DNA of 64,000 nt from Schistosoma mansoni (GCF_000237925.1 NC_031496.1:22637038-22701037), one strand, 5' to 3'. Positions 12,061 through 24,655 are shown, counted from the first letter of the stretch. Numbers and translations are program-made. The notes: generated by a model from the sequence alone, not told the origin.

Positions 12061-12289
12061 TATTTGGATATAACTCATACTACTGTTGTGGTGTGTATTT
12101 ACATTTGTGGACAGATATAAGTAGTGTGTAGCAGGAATTAAAGGCAGGATGACTACTGGCAGAAAAGTGAAATAAAGAGAAGAGGGAGGGAACCAAAGAG
12201 CAGTAAAAGAAAACAACAACAGGATCGGAAGAATGATGAAGTATGTAAAGGACAACTGGAGGAATATACGTAAATAATATATTCAACAT

Positions 12290-12750
12290 ATTGTTTTCAT
12301 ATTCATTTGTTGTTTGCTTGTAACTTCCTATTGATATTTGGGACTGCGATTGATCAGTGTCTTGTTGACATATGTGCATACTGTGCTTATTGCCTCAAGC
12401 CACAAGCTTTATAAGCAAAGATAGACAGAGGCTAGCAGTGAAATCGAGGACACGCGTTTCGTCCTATTTTGGAATCTTCAGTCGAATTTACCTACATCGC
12501 AGAGTTGATGTTCACTCTGTGAATCGAACCCACTGCCGTTCGCTTCAAAAGCCATCGCGTTATCCGCTTATCTACTGAGTCCTTGTAGGCACTTGCTTGT
12601 TCAATGGGATGAAATTTAAATTCACTTAGTATTGTTTTTTCCTAGAGTGAACATCAACTCTGAGATGCAGGTATATCCAGCTGAAAAGTCCCAAAAAGGA
12701 CGAAACACACGTCCTGGATTCCACTACTAGCTACTATCCACCTTTGCTTA
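12290..12750. repeat. SINE family B, inverted copy plus forward hammerhead end
   Basis: 12290-12655 is a minus-strand family B copy: the leader, hammerhead end at about 12440-12480, then the tRNA-like body with its B box near 12520. It is followed immediately by a forward fragment (about 12643-12750) with a hammerhead (CTGAAAAG, TCCC-AAAA-AGGA, CGAAA, ACACACGT, GTC) and the end GCTACTATCCACC. This is the same fold-back design as at 7.4 kb. Confidence 0.7.
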
Positions 12751-12835
12751 TATAATTTTCATGTTTTACGAAGCTACTGTTTGATTTAGTGTAAAACAAT
12801 AAATTGGTTTTCCTCACCAATTATTCGTTGACTAC

Positions 12836-12892
12836 ACTACTACTACTAGTACTACTACTACTACTACTACTAATAATAATAATAATATTAAT
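12836..12892. repeat. (ACT)n/(AAT)n microsatellite
   Basis: A run of ACT triplets grading into AAT triplets. Confidence 0.9.
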
Positions 12893-13237
12893 ATCACACT
12901 AGTATTACTCTTCATACCATAATTATAATTGATGTCCTAATTAAAATATCAATAAATCCTGAGTGTATTGATTAATTAAATTAACCTTCGATTAGATTTA
13001 ACTCTTCACCAAGTTAGTGTATCACATGAAATTGTAATTGTATTACGGATTATTCATTATTGTCAATATTGAGACTAGTAATGTTAATTTAGATTTTATT
13101 AAAAAAAAATTATTGGCCTGATTACTATAAGTATTTGCATTTCAAACATTCCGTTGATTATAATCAGTATTGGATTTGGCAAAAAAATGAGCATAAGTCC
13201 GATTTGCTACATCACTATCAATAAACAGAGATGAAAT

Positions 13238-13545
13238 TTTCATAGTTGAAATCATGAGTCAATTGAATTTAGACCACCATGGAAAACCTGGAAGAACTGG
13301 ACCGCCGTTTCGTCCTATTGTGAGACTCCTCAGCGGTGCGCATCCACGATCCTGCCTCGCGAGATTCGAACCCAATGACCTACCAGTCTCGCGCCAGAGC
13401 ACTTAACCTCTAGACCACTGATCCGGCCGGCATCCGACGGTGTTAATGTCTAGCTCCAACCAATCCACGATTTTGAGCAACCGTTCACCAATTGTCTTCA
13501 GTGAGTTGATATCACTACAACAGACTTAGTAGAACTCCATTGGTA
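13238..13545 (-). repeat. SINE family A, near full length
   Basis: A minus-strand copy with every part of the family: tail, hammerhead (about 13297-13340 on the complement), tRNA-like B and A boxes (13355-13415), then the 5' segment ending near the CACTGAAGACAATTGGTG block. It is a good reference copy for the family's length of roughly 290-300 bp. Confidence 0.8.
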
Positions 13546-14049
13546 ATTATTAAAATTATTAAAATGAATAATAAAAAAAATAATAAAAGTGTATATGATG
13601 CCAAAAATAAAATTAAAAATAGGAATATGTTTTGAAAAGAAAGAACGAAGTCATTCAATGAAAATTATTTAATATTATTGAATGTTACACTCTAGAACAA
13701 GATAAAGAAAGAATATTATCTACATTACTGCAACAAATTTCTAGTCATGATATCTAAGGTCGTCACCCGTTTATTAAAACTCAAACCAGTTAGTATGAAC
13801 AGCTCGACTTGTCTTAAATTATTAAGTAATGTATCTGTTTAGTGCTTAAAAGTTTAACGTTTGATATACAGCTGCAACTCAGAAAGACAATTGAAAACAA
13901 ACTTGTCGTTCAAACTGATTGTAGGACTCGTCATTAGTACACGCTGAAATATTCATTCCATGATCAAAATAATAAAAGTTCGTAGGTTTGTTGAAAAATG
14001 TAGGATATGCATTTAATGATAACAACAAATACAGTTTATTGGAGTATAA

Positions 14050-14475
14050 CTTATCAGAATGGATTTCGTGGATAATATAGTAATTTTAATAGTTGAGATC
14101 ATGAGTCAATTAAAGCTAGACCACCATGGAAAACCTGAAAGCATTGGATGGCCGTTTCGACCTATTGTGGGACTTCTCAGCAGTGAGACTGATAGGTTCT
14201 GGGTGATGATAATAATGCTCATATCAGTATTGGAGAACTGACAAAATTGTGTCCAGTGGTAAGTTGAGAATGAGATCAATTTTGAAGTAGCGTCTATCGG
14301 TTAAGTGCTCTGGCGCGAGACTGGTAGGTCATTGGGTTCGAATCTCGCGAGGAAGGATCGTGGACGCGCACTGCTGAGGAGTCCTACAATAGGGCGAAAC
14401 GGCCGTCTAATGCTTCCAGGCTTCCCATGGTGGTCTAGCATCAATTGACTCATGATCTCAACTATTAAAATTAAT
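14050..14475. repeat. SINE family A, fold-back pair
   Basis: An inverted 3' part (about 14086-14195) and a forward copy (about 14290-14470) face each other around 95 bp of other sequence. The forward copy keeps a B box (GGTTCGAATCTCGC) and a hammerhead (CTGAGGAG, GTCC-TACAATA-GGGC, GAAA, ACGGCCGT, GTC) at about 14378-14425. Confidence 0.75.
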
Positions 14476-14705
14476 ATAACTTATCAGTTAGACTATTTGT
14501 AATAATTAAGAACATATATAAACTATGGGAGTTATCTTTCACTTCAGTTGAACAAAATTAACTCTCTATATTTAATTAACTAGAAGACAATGAAGATGAT
14601 CTTGGGTATTTATAAATTTTAAACAAACCGAATACTTTGAACTAAACAGTAAAACCTAAAATATTAACCTAAAAATGTTTTATGGTAAATAAGATTATCA
14701 CTGCA

Positions 14706-15566
14706 TTATGAAGACCTCCACATCTTAGAGGAAGCACGGAATACAATGGACAGCTCGGAGTCAACTAGATGATCCGGACTTCGCAGATGACCTATCTGAA
14801 CTATCTCATACACACGAACAAATGCAGGTCAAGGCAACCAGTCTGACTGAAGCCTCTGCATCGGTAGGCCTCAACACAAGGGAAAAATCAAGATCCTTAA
14901 ATATAACAGAGAACACCAAACCAATCACACTTGATGGAGAAACTCTGGAAGAGGTGGAATTTTTCATGTACCTGGGAAGCATTATCGATTAACAAGGAAG
15001 ATCCGATGCAGACGTAAAGGCGAGAATTGGGAAAGTAAGGGCAGTATTCCTACAATTGAAGAACATATGGAATCCCAAAAATGTGTCAACCAATATAAAA
15101 GTCACAATCTTCAATAAGATGTCGAGACAGTTCTTCTGTACTTAGCTGAAACTTGGAGAACTACCACAACTATCATCAAAAAAGTACGAGTATTTATAAG
15201 CAATTGTTTAAGATATTTAATGTCCATTTACTGGACCATCATCAACAGTCTACCGTGAGAGAGAACAAACCAACTTCCATCTGAAGAGCAAATTAGGGAA
15301 AGTCGATAGAAATGGATAGGACATTTATTATGAAAATCACCTAACTGCATCACGAAGCAAGTGCTAACTTGGAATCCTAAAGGTAAATAGAGAAGTGGCA
15401 GACCAAAGAACACACTGCGTCAAGAATCGGAAGCGGACATGAAAAGGATGAATAACAACTGGAAAGAAGTGGAAAGGATTGGCCAAGACAAAGTCTGATG
15501 TACAATGCTGGTGGGCAGTCTGTGCTCCTTCACGAGGGGTAACAGGCGTAAGTAAGTAAGTAACCA
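14706..15566 (+). mobile_element. RTE-type LINE, reverse transcriptase to 3' end
   Basis: A 5'-truncated copy. It begins just before the reverse transcriptase catalytic box (PDFADDLSEL, the family's FADD motif, near 14770). It continues through [24 protein letters not shown] and YLGSIID, then the RTE C-terminal tail, and stops in GTAAGTAAGTAA. Several stops and frame changes make it dead. The tail is the same as that of the copies at 3.5, 38.9 and 49.9 kb. Confidence 0.85.
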
Positions 15567-15654
15567 GTAATCATACTTAAGTTAGTTTCACACTAATAAC
15601 AAAGGATTAGGATAACTAAGCGAAATATACACAATCAATACTTAATTAACTGAC

Positions 15655-16197
15655 CTTTAATTGCTTTTTCCAACAACATCATTCCCATAATATCTCGAAA
15701 CCATCCTATTTCACGAAAACGTATTACATTTATAAATGGTACATCTGGATTTAATTGATTCGGCACTTGTACACTACCAATAGCAACAGCAATAAAACGT
15801 GAATGCCATTCTGGTCGTCCACCTTGATCACGTGATCTACACAATAATGGATGTAAACAATGTCGACTAAAATAAGTAATATGTTCAGCTGCATCATCCG
15901 GTATAAATAAAACAATACGACTAGCTTGAGAAAATAAACATGCATTAATTCTTGTTGAATCTGACCAAAGATCATTTTTCATATAAGTTGAATTATTTAA
16001 ACATAAAACATTTAAATTAGGATATTTATTCATAACATGATTTGATAAATGTCTAGCAGCATCTTCATGTTTCCAATATGATGAATCATTACTAATATTA
16101 TCTGAATAACATTGTCTTGCATAGAAAGCCGGTGATAAAATTGCTGCATGATGATAACCACCAGTCGACATGTGTATAAACAAAATGGATAATAATT
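15655..16197 (-). CDS. Exon resembling a SEFIR (IL-17-receptor-like) domain
   Basis: An open exon of about 180 residues ending at a strong donor (AAAG|GTCAGT, exon end 15655, phase 1). I found no equally strong acceptor. The best AG is at 16199-16198, and the frame is open back to there; the first ATG gives MSTGGYHH. Seen in the protein: HEDAARHLSNHV, DLWSDSTRINACLFSQASRI, IVLFIPDDAAEH, then HSRFIAVAIGSV, and NPDVPFINVIRF. The order (a helix, DLW, a hydrophobic strand ending in a serine/proline turn, an SRFIAV strand, a DVP motif) resembles the SEFIR domain of IL-17RD-type receptors, which joins SEFIR adaptors in signalling. This is by-eye similarity from memory and is not certain. The Ser/Thr-rich exon at 1.2-2.7 kb on the same strand may belong downstream. 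Confidence 0.5.
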
Positions 16198-16734
16198 CTT
16201 ATTTATTTCTTTAAATGAATTTCAGAATGATAATTCCCCTTGTTCTACCACTACTAGAATGATACCTTTCTTTATTTGTAATAGCATAAGAGATAGAGAG
16301 ATTTAATATATTCCATAACTTTCCATATAATCTATTCCATGGACAACTATTTAGACGAAATTCAACAGATTGATTCAGTTAGACAGTGAATCGTTTATTA
16401 TTCGGTTAAATAATTTGATTCGACAACGTTATTTATTCGTCGTTGCTTAACGATGTATTTGATATTGAAGTATGAAGTGTGATATTAATTAGAATGAATA
16501 GATGAACATTCATTTGTATGTATGTAAATTAGGAATGTCTGTTTCTCAACACTTCAATATGTCTATACAACTTACACACAAATTACTTATTGATTAAACT
16601 ATCAATTTACACAATCATTTAAATAATCGATAATTATTAATTGCAGTTAATGAGACTAAAAATTTGATTCACTTATAAATAAACGCGTAGGTGTTATGTA
16701 GTTGGTTACTGATTCATTTCAATGGTAACTAAGT

Positions 16735-16972
16735 GTTGGATTCCTGTTCAGTGGTCTAGAGGTTAAGAATTCGCACACGAGACCGATCAGGTTCTGGATT
16801 CGAATCCAACGAGCGGGATCATAAGTACGCGGAGCTGAAGAATCTCTTACTAGGACGAAACAGCCATCCAGTGTTTCCAGGTTTTCCATGGTGGGCTAGC
16901 TTTAATTGACTCATGATTTCAACTACGTAAAATCACTAAGATCTCCACAAACCTCCCATTCTAATATTAAGC
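16735..16972 (+). repeat. SINE family A, diverged copy
   Basis: A-box region (CAGTGGTCTAGAGGTTAAG), B box (GATTCGAATCC), a worn hammerhead (CTGAAGAA...GGACGAAACAGCC) and the family tail. The ribozyme core has substitutions in stem II and III, so it is probably inactive. Confidence 0.7.
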
Positions 16973-16974
16973 AA

Positions 16975-18940
16975 TCTCATTGAGTTAAATTCATTTGTTC
17001 TTACATTTTTTAATTTATGAAAGAAAATCCTTGAAACGAAATAAATGAGAAACTATAGTAATTTTAATCTCAAAATAGCTAGAGATAGTGCCAATTTTCT
17101 CATCAACTACATTAATGAATAATTGATAATATTTGATTGTAGCATTTACAATCTAGCTACCGTCTATCGTCAGATTGTTCACATAATAGTGATTTGAATT
17201 TATATATGATGAAATAAATACCAGCTGATAACTTATTTGTAACTAAGTTTAACAAGACGGTAGAATATCCGATGAGATTATTCAGATGATATGACAAAAT
17301 TAAATGATTATTTAAAGCAAAAAGAAACTTCTACGACATTGATGTTGATATCCAGTTACACCGTTTCCTATCAAAAGAATATATAAATCATACCGGGATC
17401 TGGGTATTTTTACTTAAAGTTTATTCAAACAACTGGGTGTCATAAACCAGTCAACAAATGTCTTATTTTTCAGCTAAATATAATGAAAAGATAACTTTGA
17501 GAGAATAACAAATGTTTGCATTCATGCTGTAGGTGACTGTAGAAATTCTGAGACCTATATTTATGAGTACAGTAAAGAAGTTCAAGTCCACGACATAATT
17601 TTATGTTTGAAACTGATTTTATTTTCAAATATATATGTTGAATGCTACTTATGTTGACAAATATTTGTAGTATGTAACACCAATCAGAAGTGGGATGCAT
17701 GGCAGCAGAACATTAAGAAGTTTGAATTGCAGAGAACAGGAATGTAACCAGAGAGAAATTGTAATAACCACAGGAATGGAAGAGCAATAAAGTTTGCAAA
17801 AGATAACTGATGGAAGATGTGCAAATGAAGCATTTAATGTATGCTTTTCATGAAGACATTGATGTTTGCAGTCCAGTAAATCGATATCCAAATAATGTAC
17901 ATTCTTTTCGCTGCATACTGCTAGCAACCATGATAACACTGATTGGGCCTTTTGTAACTTGTACAACGAAAGATTGTACACTTTTCAGAAACGCACCTGA
18001 ATAGGTTATGCGATTAATAAACATAATGATGTGTTAAAAGAGGCAAAAATAGATAACTTGTTGAAATATCTAGATGTCAGGAACAGGTAACCCAGATGTT
18101 CAAGTAGGCCATCAAGTGATTGTGGCTGTTTCGCAAACTAATTGATTAAATTTGTTCAGCATTAAGGGCTAGACAAATATGATATTGGCTACCACTCAAT
18201 CGTAAATCAATAGATCTATCTATCCCTTACATCATATTGCATTAGTCCATAATCAGATGTGATTTAGTGTTGTTATGATTACTTTCAAATTAATTAATTA
18301 ATTAACTTTTTTTTAAAAAAGCGTTCCCCTGGTTCCGTTTATCTTTATCCTACGAAGAATATCATCAAAACTGACAACACTTTACAAGTTTACCTTAATG
18401 ATAATTCGTGTAGACGGTTATTTTCAAAATATCTATTTTGATCTAGTCATATGAGAAACAGATTACTTTAGCAAACAAAAGAGTTACTTTACTCAACAGA
18501 ATAATGGGAATATTAATATTGACTGACATATAGAATAGTCAATATCATTTCTCAGTTACATTGAATAGTACTTTGTTTCTATATTCTACTTTACTGCATT
18601 GACAAGTAAACGTTCTTCACTGTGACTGAATGACAGTTTACCCTTAATAAGTGATTAGTGTTATAAAGGATGAATTAAGCGATAAAATGTTTGGTATCAA
18701 TAAGTTAACAGAATTTTTAAAAAATGTTTGCTGAATAGATCTTCAATTCTTAACCGACGTGCTTTTAAAAAGCAAAAGCACTACCCAATTCATTGTTTTA
18801 ATGAGTATAATAGAATTGAAACTATTATTTATTATACAAAGTACCCAATCAATATACCATGACTAGGTCACTTACCAGTTAACAAATAATTGACAGAATG
18901 TACACAATAGTTTCATTTATATCGTACATAAAGTGATACT
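16975..18940. other. Gene-free stretch
   Basis: No supported exon. 17640-17850 shares weak similarity with 12080-12260 (a block around a sequence like ACAGATATAAGTAG followed by GA-rich text), so both may be remnants of one unclassified repeat. The short frames at 17.5-18.0 kb lie inside this remnant. Confidence 0.35.
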
Positions 18941-18944
18941 GTTT

Positions 18945-19135
18945 AAACAAATAACTGACCACTCAACGATCAATCAACAATCAATAAATCTCAGTTTTAT
19001 AAGGGGTCAGTCACAGGATCAAATCCTTTATGGAACATTAGTTCCCTCAAGACTACAAGTATACTTTTCCGATGAATGTCAACTAACATGAAACCTAAGT
19101 TCATGGTTCCCTATCTATCAGTCTCACCCATCATT
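18945..19135 (+). repeat. SINE family C, degenerate copy
   Basis: It matches the family C copy at 5 kb through the CAATCAATAAATCTCAG leader, a weak B box (GGATCAAATCC), the TTAGTTCCCTCAAGACTACA block and a hammerhead-like segment (CCGATGAATG...ACATGAAACC). It is too diverged to expect cleavage. Confidence 0.5.
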
Positions 19136-19734
19136 TCTTAGTGAAAATATAGAAAGTAAGGAGTAAAAATGAACTGTCATAATGGTTATGAAAGCAACAA
19201 ATATGTCAATAATGAATAGTTCCAAAAAAATAAAAAAAACATGAAAAAATGAGCCATGAAGAACAGTAGGAACAAATATAATCCTATCTGACAAAGGGTA
19301 TATCAATAGTGTTTTGATCATCATATACTCAGAAAATTAATCAAGTATAATAAAGGAGTCATGTTCTCAAAGAGAACCTATCTCCTAAAATTATAACTTC
19401 ATAAAGATAATAAATAAAGATTAGGTTATATCAGCTAGAAATAAATATGAAACTCTTGATTTCAACGCACAGATTATATTCACCTCAAGACCTAACAGTC
19501 ATAGTTCCATTCTTTATATGATCATACATATCTAATGTCAAAGTATATCAAACTAAAATATAACCATTGATTTCTACATTCCAATGATTATTACAATTCA
19601 ACTCATTGAATGCTCAAAATTACACTGGAATTTCACAAAAGCTTTTTTTTAAAAAAAGTAATTTATCTTATTAAATAAAATCTACAATTGATAGATAGAG
19701 ATTAGATTCTTCATTTAATAAAATAAAGCTTTTA

Positions 19735-20050
19735 ATTATTTTATAGTTGAAATCATGAGTCAATTGAAGCTAGACCATCATGGAAAACCTAGAAGAACTG
19801 GACGACCGTTTCGTCCTATTTTGGGACTCAGAAGTGCGCATCCACGATCCCACCTCATGAGATTCGAACCCAGGACCTACCAGTCTCGCGCGCGAACGCT
19901 TAACCTCTAGACCACTGAGCCGGCATCCAACGGTGTTAATGTCTAACTTCAACCGATCCACAAAATTGAGCAACTGTCCACCATTGTCCTCAATGAGTTA
20001 CTATCTCACAATAGATCCGGCTGAACTCCACTGGTCATGGCTTCTCACTA
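19735..20050 (-). repeat. SINE family A, near full length
   Basis: A minus-strand copy from tail to 5' segment. The hammerhead is damaged: CTGAGGAG is replaced by a shorter CTGAG-like stretch near 19830. The tRNA-like region has the B box at 19860-19872 and the A box near 19905. Confidence 0.8.
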
Positions 20051-20136
20051 GAACTCCATGAAATACCTTTTCAAATACCTCAATAAATAGAACTAAACAC
20101 TAATGAAATGAATCTATAAATCAGAATATCTTTTGT

Positions 20137-20315
20137 AGGCAAAGATGGATAGTGGCTAGCAGTGGAATCCAGGAAGCGCGTTTCGTCCTATTTGGGACTC
20201 GTCATTTGGATGTATCTGCATCTCAGAGTTGATGTTCACTCTGGGACTCGAACCCAGTACCTTTCGCTTCAAACCCCATCGCGTTATCCACTCAGCTACT
20301 GAGTCTTGATATCAC
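20137..20315 (-). repeat. SINE family B, 3' part
   Basis: On the minus strand: tRNA-like region (GAGTGGATAACGCGATGG; GGTTCGAGTCCC), then the hammerhead (GACGAGTCCCAAATAGGACG, then GAAACGCGC) and the end GCCACTATCCATCTTTGC. Confidence 0.8.
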
Positions 20316-20770
20316 ATATTTGTTATTATAAAAATAGAAATCATATGTAATCATTAATATTTCTTATAAATTAAAAGTAATTAAATCATATGTTCACCGA
20401 AATAAATTGCAGATTTATAGAAGTTTAGATGCACAAGTAGATAAATTAATTACTGGTTTTTGCTAAAAACAATTACTTGTCAGTAATCTCAGATAATATC
20501 TATAACAGAGTTTTTTTTATAAAAAAAAGTATACATTTACTATTATGTCAATCGGTAGTAAAGATTTATATCACAAACTGTTATAAATTTGCAAATGGAT
20601 GCATTTTCTAGTAGCTACACAGAGGAGTACACTTTCAATATATATATAGTGCTTTTCCATTCACTTGAATAAATATTAGTCGTCTCAGTTGATGGGTAAT
20701 AATAGGTCTCGGCTAATACAAATGAAACCATTACCATTCATGTGTTTCCTCGTTCCTATTAGAATATGAG

Positions 20771-21168
20771 TTTGTGGAGATTGTAGCAATTTTAATAGTT
20801 GAATTCATGAGTCGATGTAAGTTAGACCACCATTGAGAACCTGAAAGCACTGGACGGCTGTTTCATCCTAGTATGGTACTTCTCAGTAGTGAGCACCCAT
20901 GATCCCGCACCAAAGGGACTAGAACCCAGAACCTTCGGTCTCACTCGAGAACGCCTAACCTTTAGACCACTGAGCAGGTATCCAATGGAATTAATGTCTA
21001 GCTTCAATTTATTCACTTTATTACGCGACCATCTTCGATTGTAACTGCCTCACACTAGGATGAAACGACCATCCAGTGCTTCCAGGTTTTCCATGGTGGT
21101 CTAGCTTTAATTGACCCATGAATTCAACTATTAAAAATTACTACAATCTCCACGGAACCTCCTTTCTG
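20771..21168. repeat. SINE family A, fold-back pair
   Basis: An almost complete inverted copy (20771-21050) is followed by a forward 3' end (about 21052-21165) starting inside the hammerhead and running to the family tail. The two tails are the arms of a large palindrome. Confidence 0.75.
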
Positions 21169-21179
21169 ATAACAAATAT

Positions 21180-22220
21180 CAGTGGGTGCTAAATAAATTT
21201 CCCAAAACGTTTGCAAGCGTTATAATAAGATTTGTGAGTCAGTGAAGTTTAAGTTAAGAAAATAAAAAGTGGAAGTTGTGCGATTAATAATAAACTTGTC
21301 ATCATATCATCAACATAAGAGAAACTGTGGATTTTTTTCTGATCACTACCATAAAACAAAATATTTATTCAAATAATCAATATCCGACGTTCTAACTAGT
21401 ATAAATATAAAAATAAACAAAGGTTTATTGACAACAATTTTTATCATCACATACAATACTAAAATATGTTAGTCGAAGTTATGGTAAATAGTTTAATCAG
21501 TGATAAGTCTTGTAACTGAATCCTTGCATAGTTTTCTTAAGCTCTTCTGTAACCCCATGATGAATCTACACGACAGCTTGAACAAGAGAGAAAAGGCGCG
21601 AAATGTGGTCATTATGTACAGGAAATCAAGAGTATTTATTGCACATGAGTTGGCCTTGTGCTTTTGAGAAGTTCTGGAACCCTATCAAACATAGTAGCAA
21701 AATATGTAATCATTGAATCAGAAATGTGACATGTGACTTTTCACTTTCTAGATGTCCCTGAGAAACTTCTATTCAATGCTGGTTGGATAAAAATGTATCT
21801 TAGATTTTTCAAAGCTCCTTTGGGTTTTTTTTCGAGAAATATTCTGGATCTTCCTAACAATCAATAGTTTTAAAACGGATCAGCAGTTATTTTTATAATA
21901 AAATTAAATAAAAAAACTTGCTTTAATGAAAAGTAGGTAAAAATTAGAAATCCTAGTAATAATGAACAAGTTTCCTTATTTGCTTGAAGTTCTCCTTTAT
22001 AGCTGAGTTTTATAATTGTACGTATGTTTAAATATAGAGTATTTGAATTCTCCAAAAAGTAGAGTATACTTATCATATAGTCTAGCTGGACTTTAACATA
22101 ATAATCTACATATTTTAACTCTATCTGAATGTAGTTTAACTGTATTGATTGTATCAATCTCATTTATCCTGACATCCTATTAGACTAAGAAAATCGGTTT
22201 CAAATTAAATTAGTAATAAA
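21180..22220. other. Gene-free stretch
   Basis: AT-rich; the minus-strand frame at 21870-22163 is low-complexity and shows no known protein. Nothing else recognised. Confidence 0.35.
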
Positions 22221-22224
22221 CAGA

Positions 22225-22392
22225 ACAAATGGTTTAATGCTAGTGGTGGAATCGAAGACGCATGTTTCATACTATTTGGGATTCGTCAGCCGGACATACT
22301 TGAATCCCATTGCTGATGTTCACATCGAAACTAGTACCTCTCATTTAAGTATGAATAACATTATCCGCTGAGTCAGCAAGTCCAACAAGTAC
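22225..22392 (-). repeat. SINE family B, old copy
   Basis: The family order is still legible on the minus strand (tRNA-like region, AACATC block, hammerhead remnant with TCCCAAATAGTATGAAAC), with many substitutions. Confidence 0.6.
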
Positions 22393-22919
22393 TAAACAAG
22401 ATTCAGTCAAGTATATCAACAAAGAAATAATTCAAACTTTTCATATTATTGATGCAATCACAAATAGTTGGATGAAGGTTAACAAATAATATCCACTCTA
22501 TTAAAATACATTTAACTGTTTCAAATCTTTTTATACTTACGTAGCCTACTACTTATATTTGAGAATGAGGTACCACTACAATTATCATGACGCGAAATAA
22601 GAACACAAAGACTGGTACAAATAAAGATTTATTAACCCTAAAAACACGACTATCGTAGTCGAAAGTACATTAATTTATTTAGTGACTGTAGACCTATTAT
22701 GAAAAAAGTCACATATATATGAAAAATGCGTGAAATGATAACAAATGGCATATTGTATTTCATGCTGAATATAGTTCAGATTAATTTAATACAAAGAATA
22801 TCATATCTTAAACAAACATTGTACTAAGATAAATTAATATTCTACCGTATAAAATATCACACTGGAAAACAAAACAATTACTACACTGAGTAATTAACAC
22901 ATTGAACTAAAATCAGAAG

Positions 22920-23161
22920 GGGTTTTGTGGAGATTTCAGTATTTTCATAGTTGAAATCATGAGTCAATTGAAGCTAGACCATCATAGAAAACCTGGAAGC
23001 AATGAATGGCCGTTTCGTCATATAGTGGGACTCCTCAGCAGTGCGCATTCACGATCTCGCCTCACGAGATTCGAACCCAGGACCTACCAGTCTCGCGCCA
23101 GAGCACTTAACCGATAGACCATCGATCCGGCATCCAATGGTGTTAATGTCTAACTTAAACC
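22920..23161 (-). repeat. SINE family A with 19 bp target-site duplication
   Basis: It is flanked by attgaactaaaatcagaag (22901-22919) and attgaactaaaaacagaag (23162-23180), 18 of 19 identical. This fixes both ends. On the minus strand it runs from the TTTAAGTTAGACATTAACAC block through A box, B box and hammerhead to a tail ending in CCACAAAACCCC. The duplication shows insertion by target-primed reverse transcription, as for SINEs moved by a LINE. Confidence 0.88.
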
Positions 23162-23394
23162 ATTGAACTAAAAACAGAAGAACTATTGTTCAAGTATCAT
23201 TAGGAGTAAAAGAATGTAGTTTTGTCTTTTTCATCCGTTTATATCAAATCCTTATCAAATATTATGATGAAATACCTATAAGTCAATTTGTTGTATAGAC
23301 TCATATAATTATTACCAAGTTTTGATAATTTTGAATAAATTAAGCATTTTTGATTGATCGCACCTAATATTCATGTTGTTCCGTTGTACTATTT

Positions 23395-23520
23395 AAACTT
23401 GGATTAATGTTAATTTAGTTATTTATCCTCTGAAGAAGTGACTTACACTAAGTCACGAAACATCAGGAAATCTAATTTTTCTACTCATTGGGATATTATA
23501 AATATATTATTGATATATAT
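23395..23520 (+). mobile_element. Penelope-like terminal repeat fragment with hammerhead motif
   Basis: CTGAAGA core, stem II GTGACTTA/TAAGTCAC, CGAAAC, ATC, with stem I TCCT/AGGA on the two sides (23424-23470). The element's coding part is absent here. Confidence 0.55.
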
Positions 23521-23589
23521 AACTATTGTTTATATTCTTAGTATTCATTAGAATATTAATTTGAAATGAATATTCTTATATCCCGATAA

Positions 23590-23945
23590 GAACAATGAAA
23601 GGAAACTGTTGGGATCTATTTATGGACTTATACTACATATATATTTTTATTGTATAATTGTTACGTAACTAAACTATGTATATTCATTACAGTCTCCCAC
23701 AATCACAGTCATTTCTGGCTGGAACTTGTTCAAATGTTATTTTTCTATTTATAGTTTGATGTGATCTATTTGGATTGTATATAAAAACAATATTTTTGAA
23801 ATATATGATTCATATCACAAGGCTGATATTTGTGTTCTGGATTTAACAGGCAGGGAACAAGACCAGTCGGGGCTCCAGGCTATTCTCCCAAGTGTATATA
23901 TCATTTATTGGTCACATAAATCCGTTTATCTAGATTTGTTAATCT
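23590..23945 (+). mobile_element. LTR-like retroelement remnant
   Basis: Shares a series of blocks with 34.63-35.13 kb (TATTTATGGACYTAT; TGTATAATTG...AAGTAACTAAACTAT; CACAGYCA; TTGTTCAAAT-like; GTTCTGGA-like). The block pattern suggests a diverged long terminal repeat. It is a broken fragment of uncertain family. Confidence 0.3.
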
Positions 23946-23974
23946 TATTCACAGTAATCATATGAGTTAAGGGT

Positions 23975-24075
23975 TTGTTTATTTATTCTCTGAAGAAGTA
24001 GCTTACACTGAGTCACGAAACGTTAGAAAATCTAATTTTTCTACTCATTGGGTTATTACAAATATATTATTTATT
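23975..24075 (+). mobile_element. Penelope-like terminal repeat fragment with hammerhead motif
   Basis: CTGAAGA core, stem II, CACGAAACGTT, with stem I TTCT/AGAA, followed by the AAATCTAATTTTTCTACTC block shared with the copy at 23.4 kb. Confidence 0.55.
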
Positions 24076-24093
24076 TATTGATAACAAATATTA

Positions 24094-24345
24094 ATGTTAA
24101 GCAAAGATGGATAGTGGCTAACAGTGGAATCCAGGATGCGCGCCACTTCGTCTTATTTGGGACTCGTCAACTGGATGTACCTGCATCTCAGAGTTGATGT
24201 TCACTCTGGGACTCGAACCCAATATCTTTCGCTTCAAACGTCATCGCGTCAATCACTCGGCCACTGAGTCCTGATAGCCACCTGCTTGTGCAATGAGGTG
24301 AAGTTTAAATTCACTTAGTATTATTTGTTGAATCTTCCCATTGAT
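24094..24345 (-). repeat. SINE family B
   Basis: A minus-strand copy including the leader (TTCACTTAGTATT on the plus strand), the tRNA-like region (GGTTCGAGTCCC) and the hammerhead. A small insertion lies between the CGAAG and GCGCGC parts of the core, so it is probably inactive. Confidence 0.75.
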
Positions 24346-24655
24346 GTTCCCTTATTTTAAATTATTAATTATTTTACACCTACTTAGCATTGTTATTCAA
24401 TGACAGTTAGTGTGATCATTATAAAATGATAACTTTGTCAATGAAGTTATCACACTGTAGAGTAAATGTATTAGTATAGAAAAGTATTATTATTATTAAC
24501 AAAACTAAATTAATAATAATCATATAATATATAATAAATACGAATTGATAGTTATATATAAATAAATAAGTTATCTTAATTTAGTATTCTTACTACTATC
24601 AGTACACCTGTCTACCCACTATCAACTTGTACTTTTACCTATTATGCTCGGTGAC

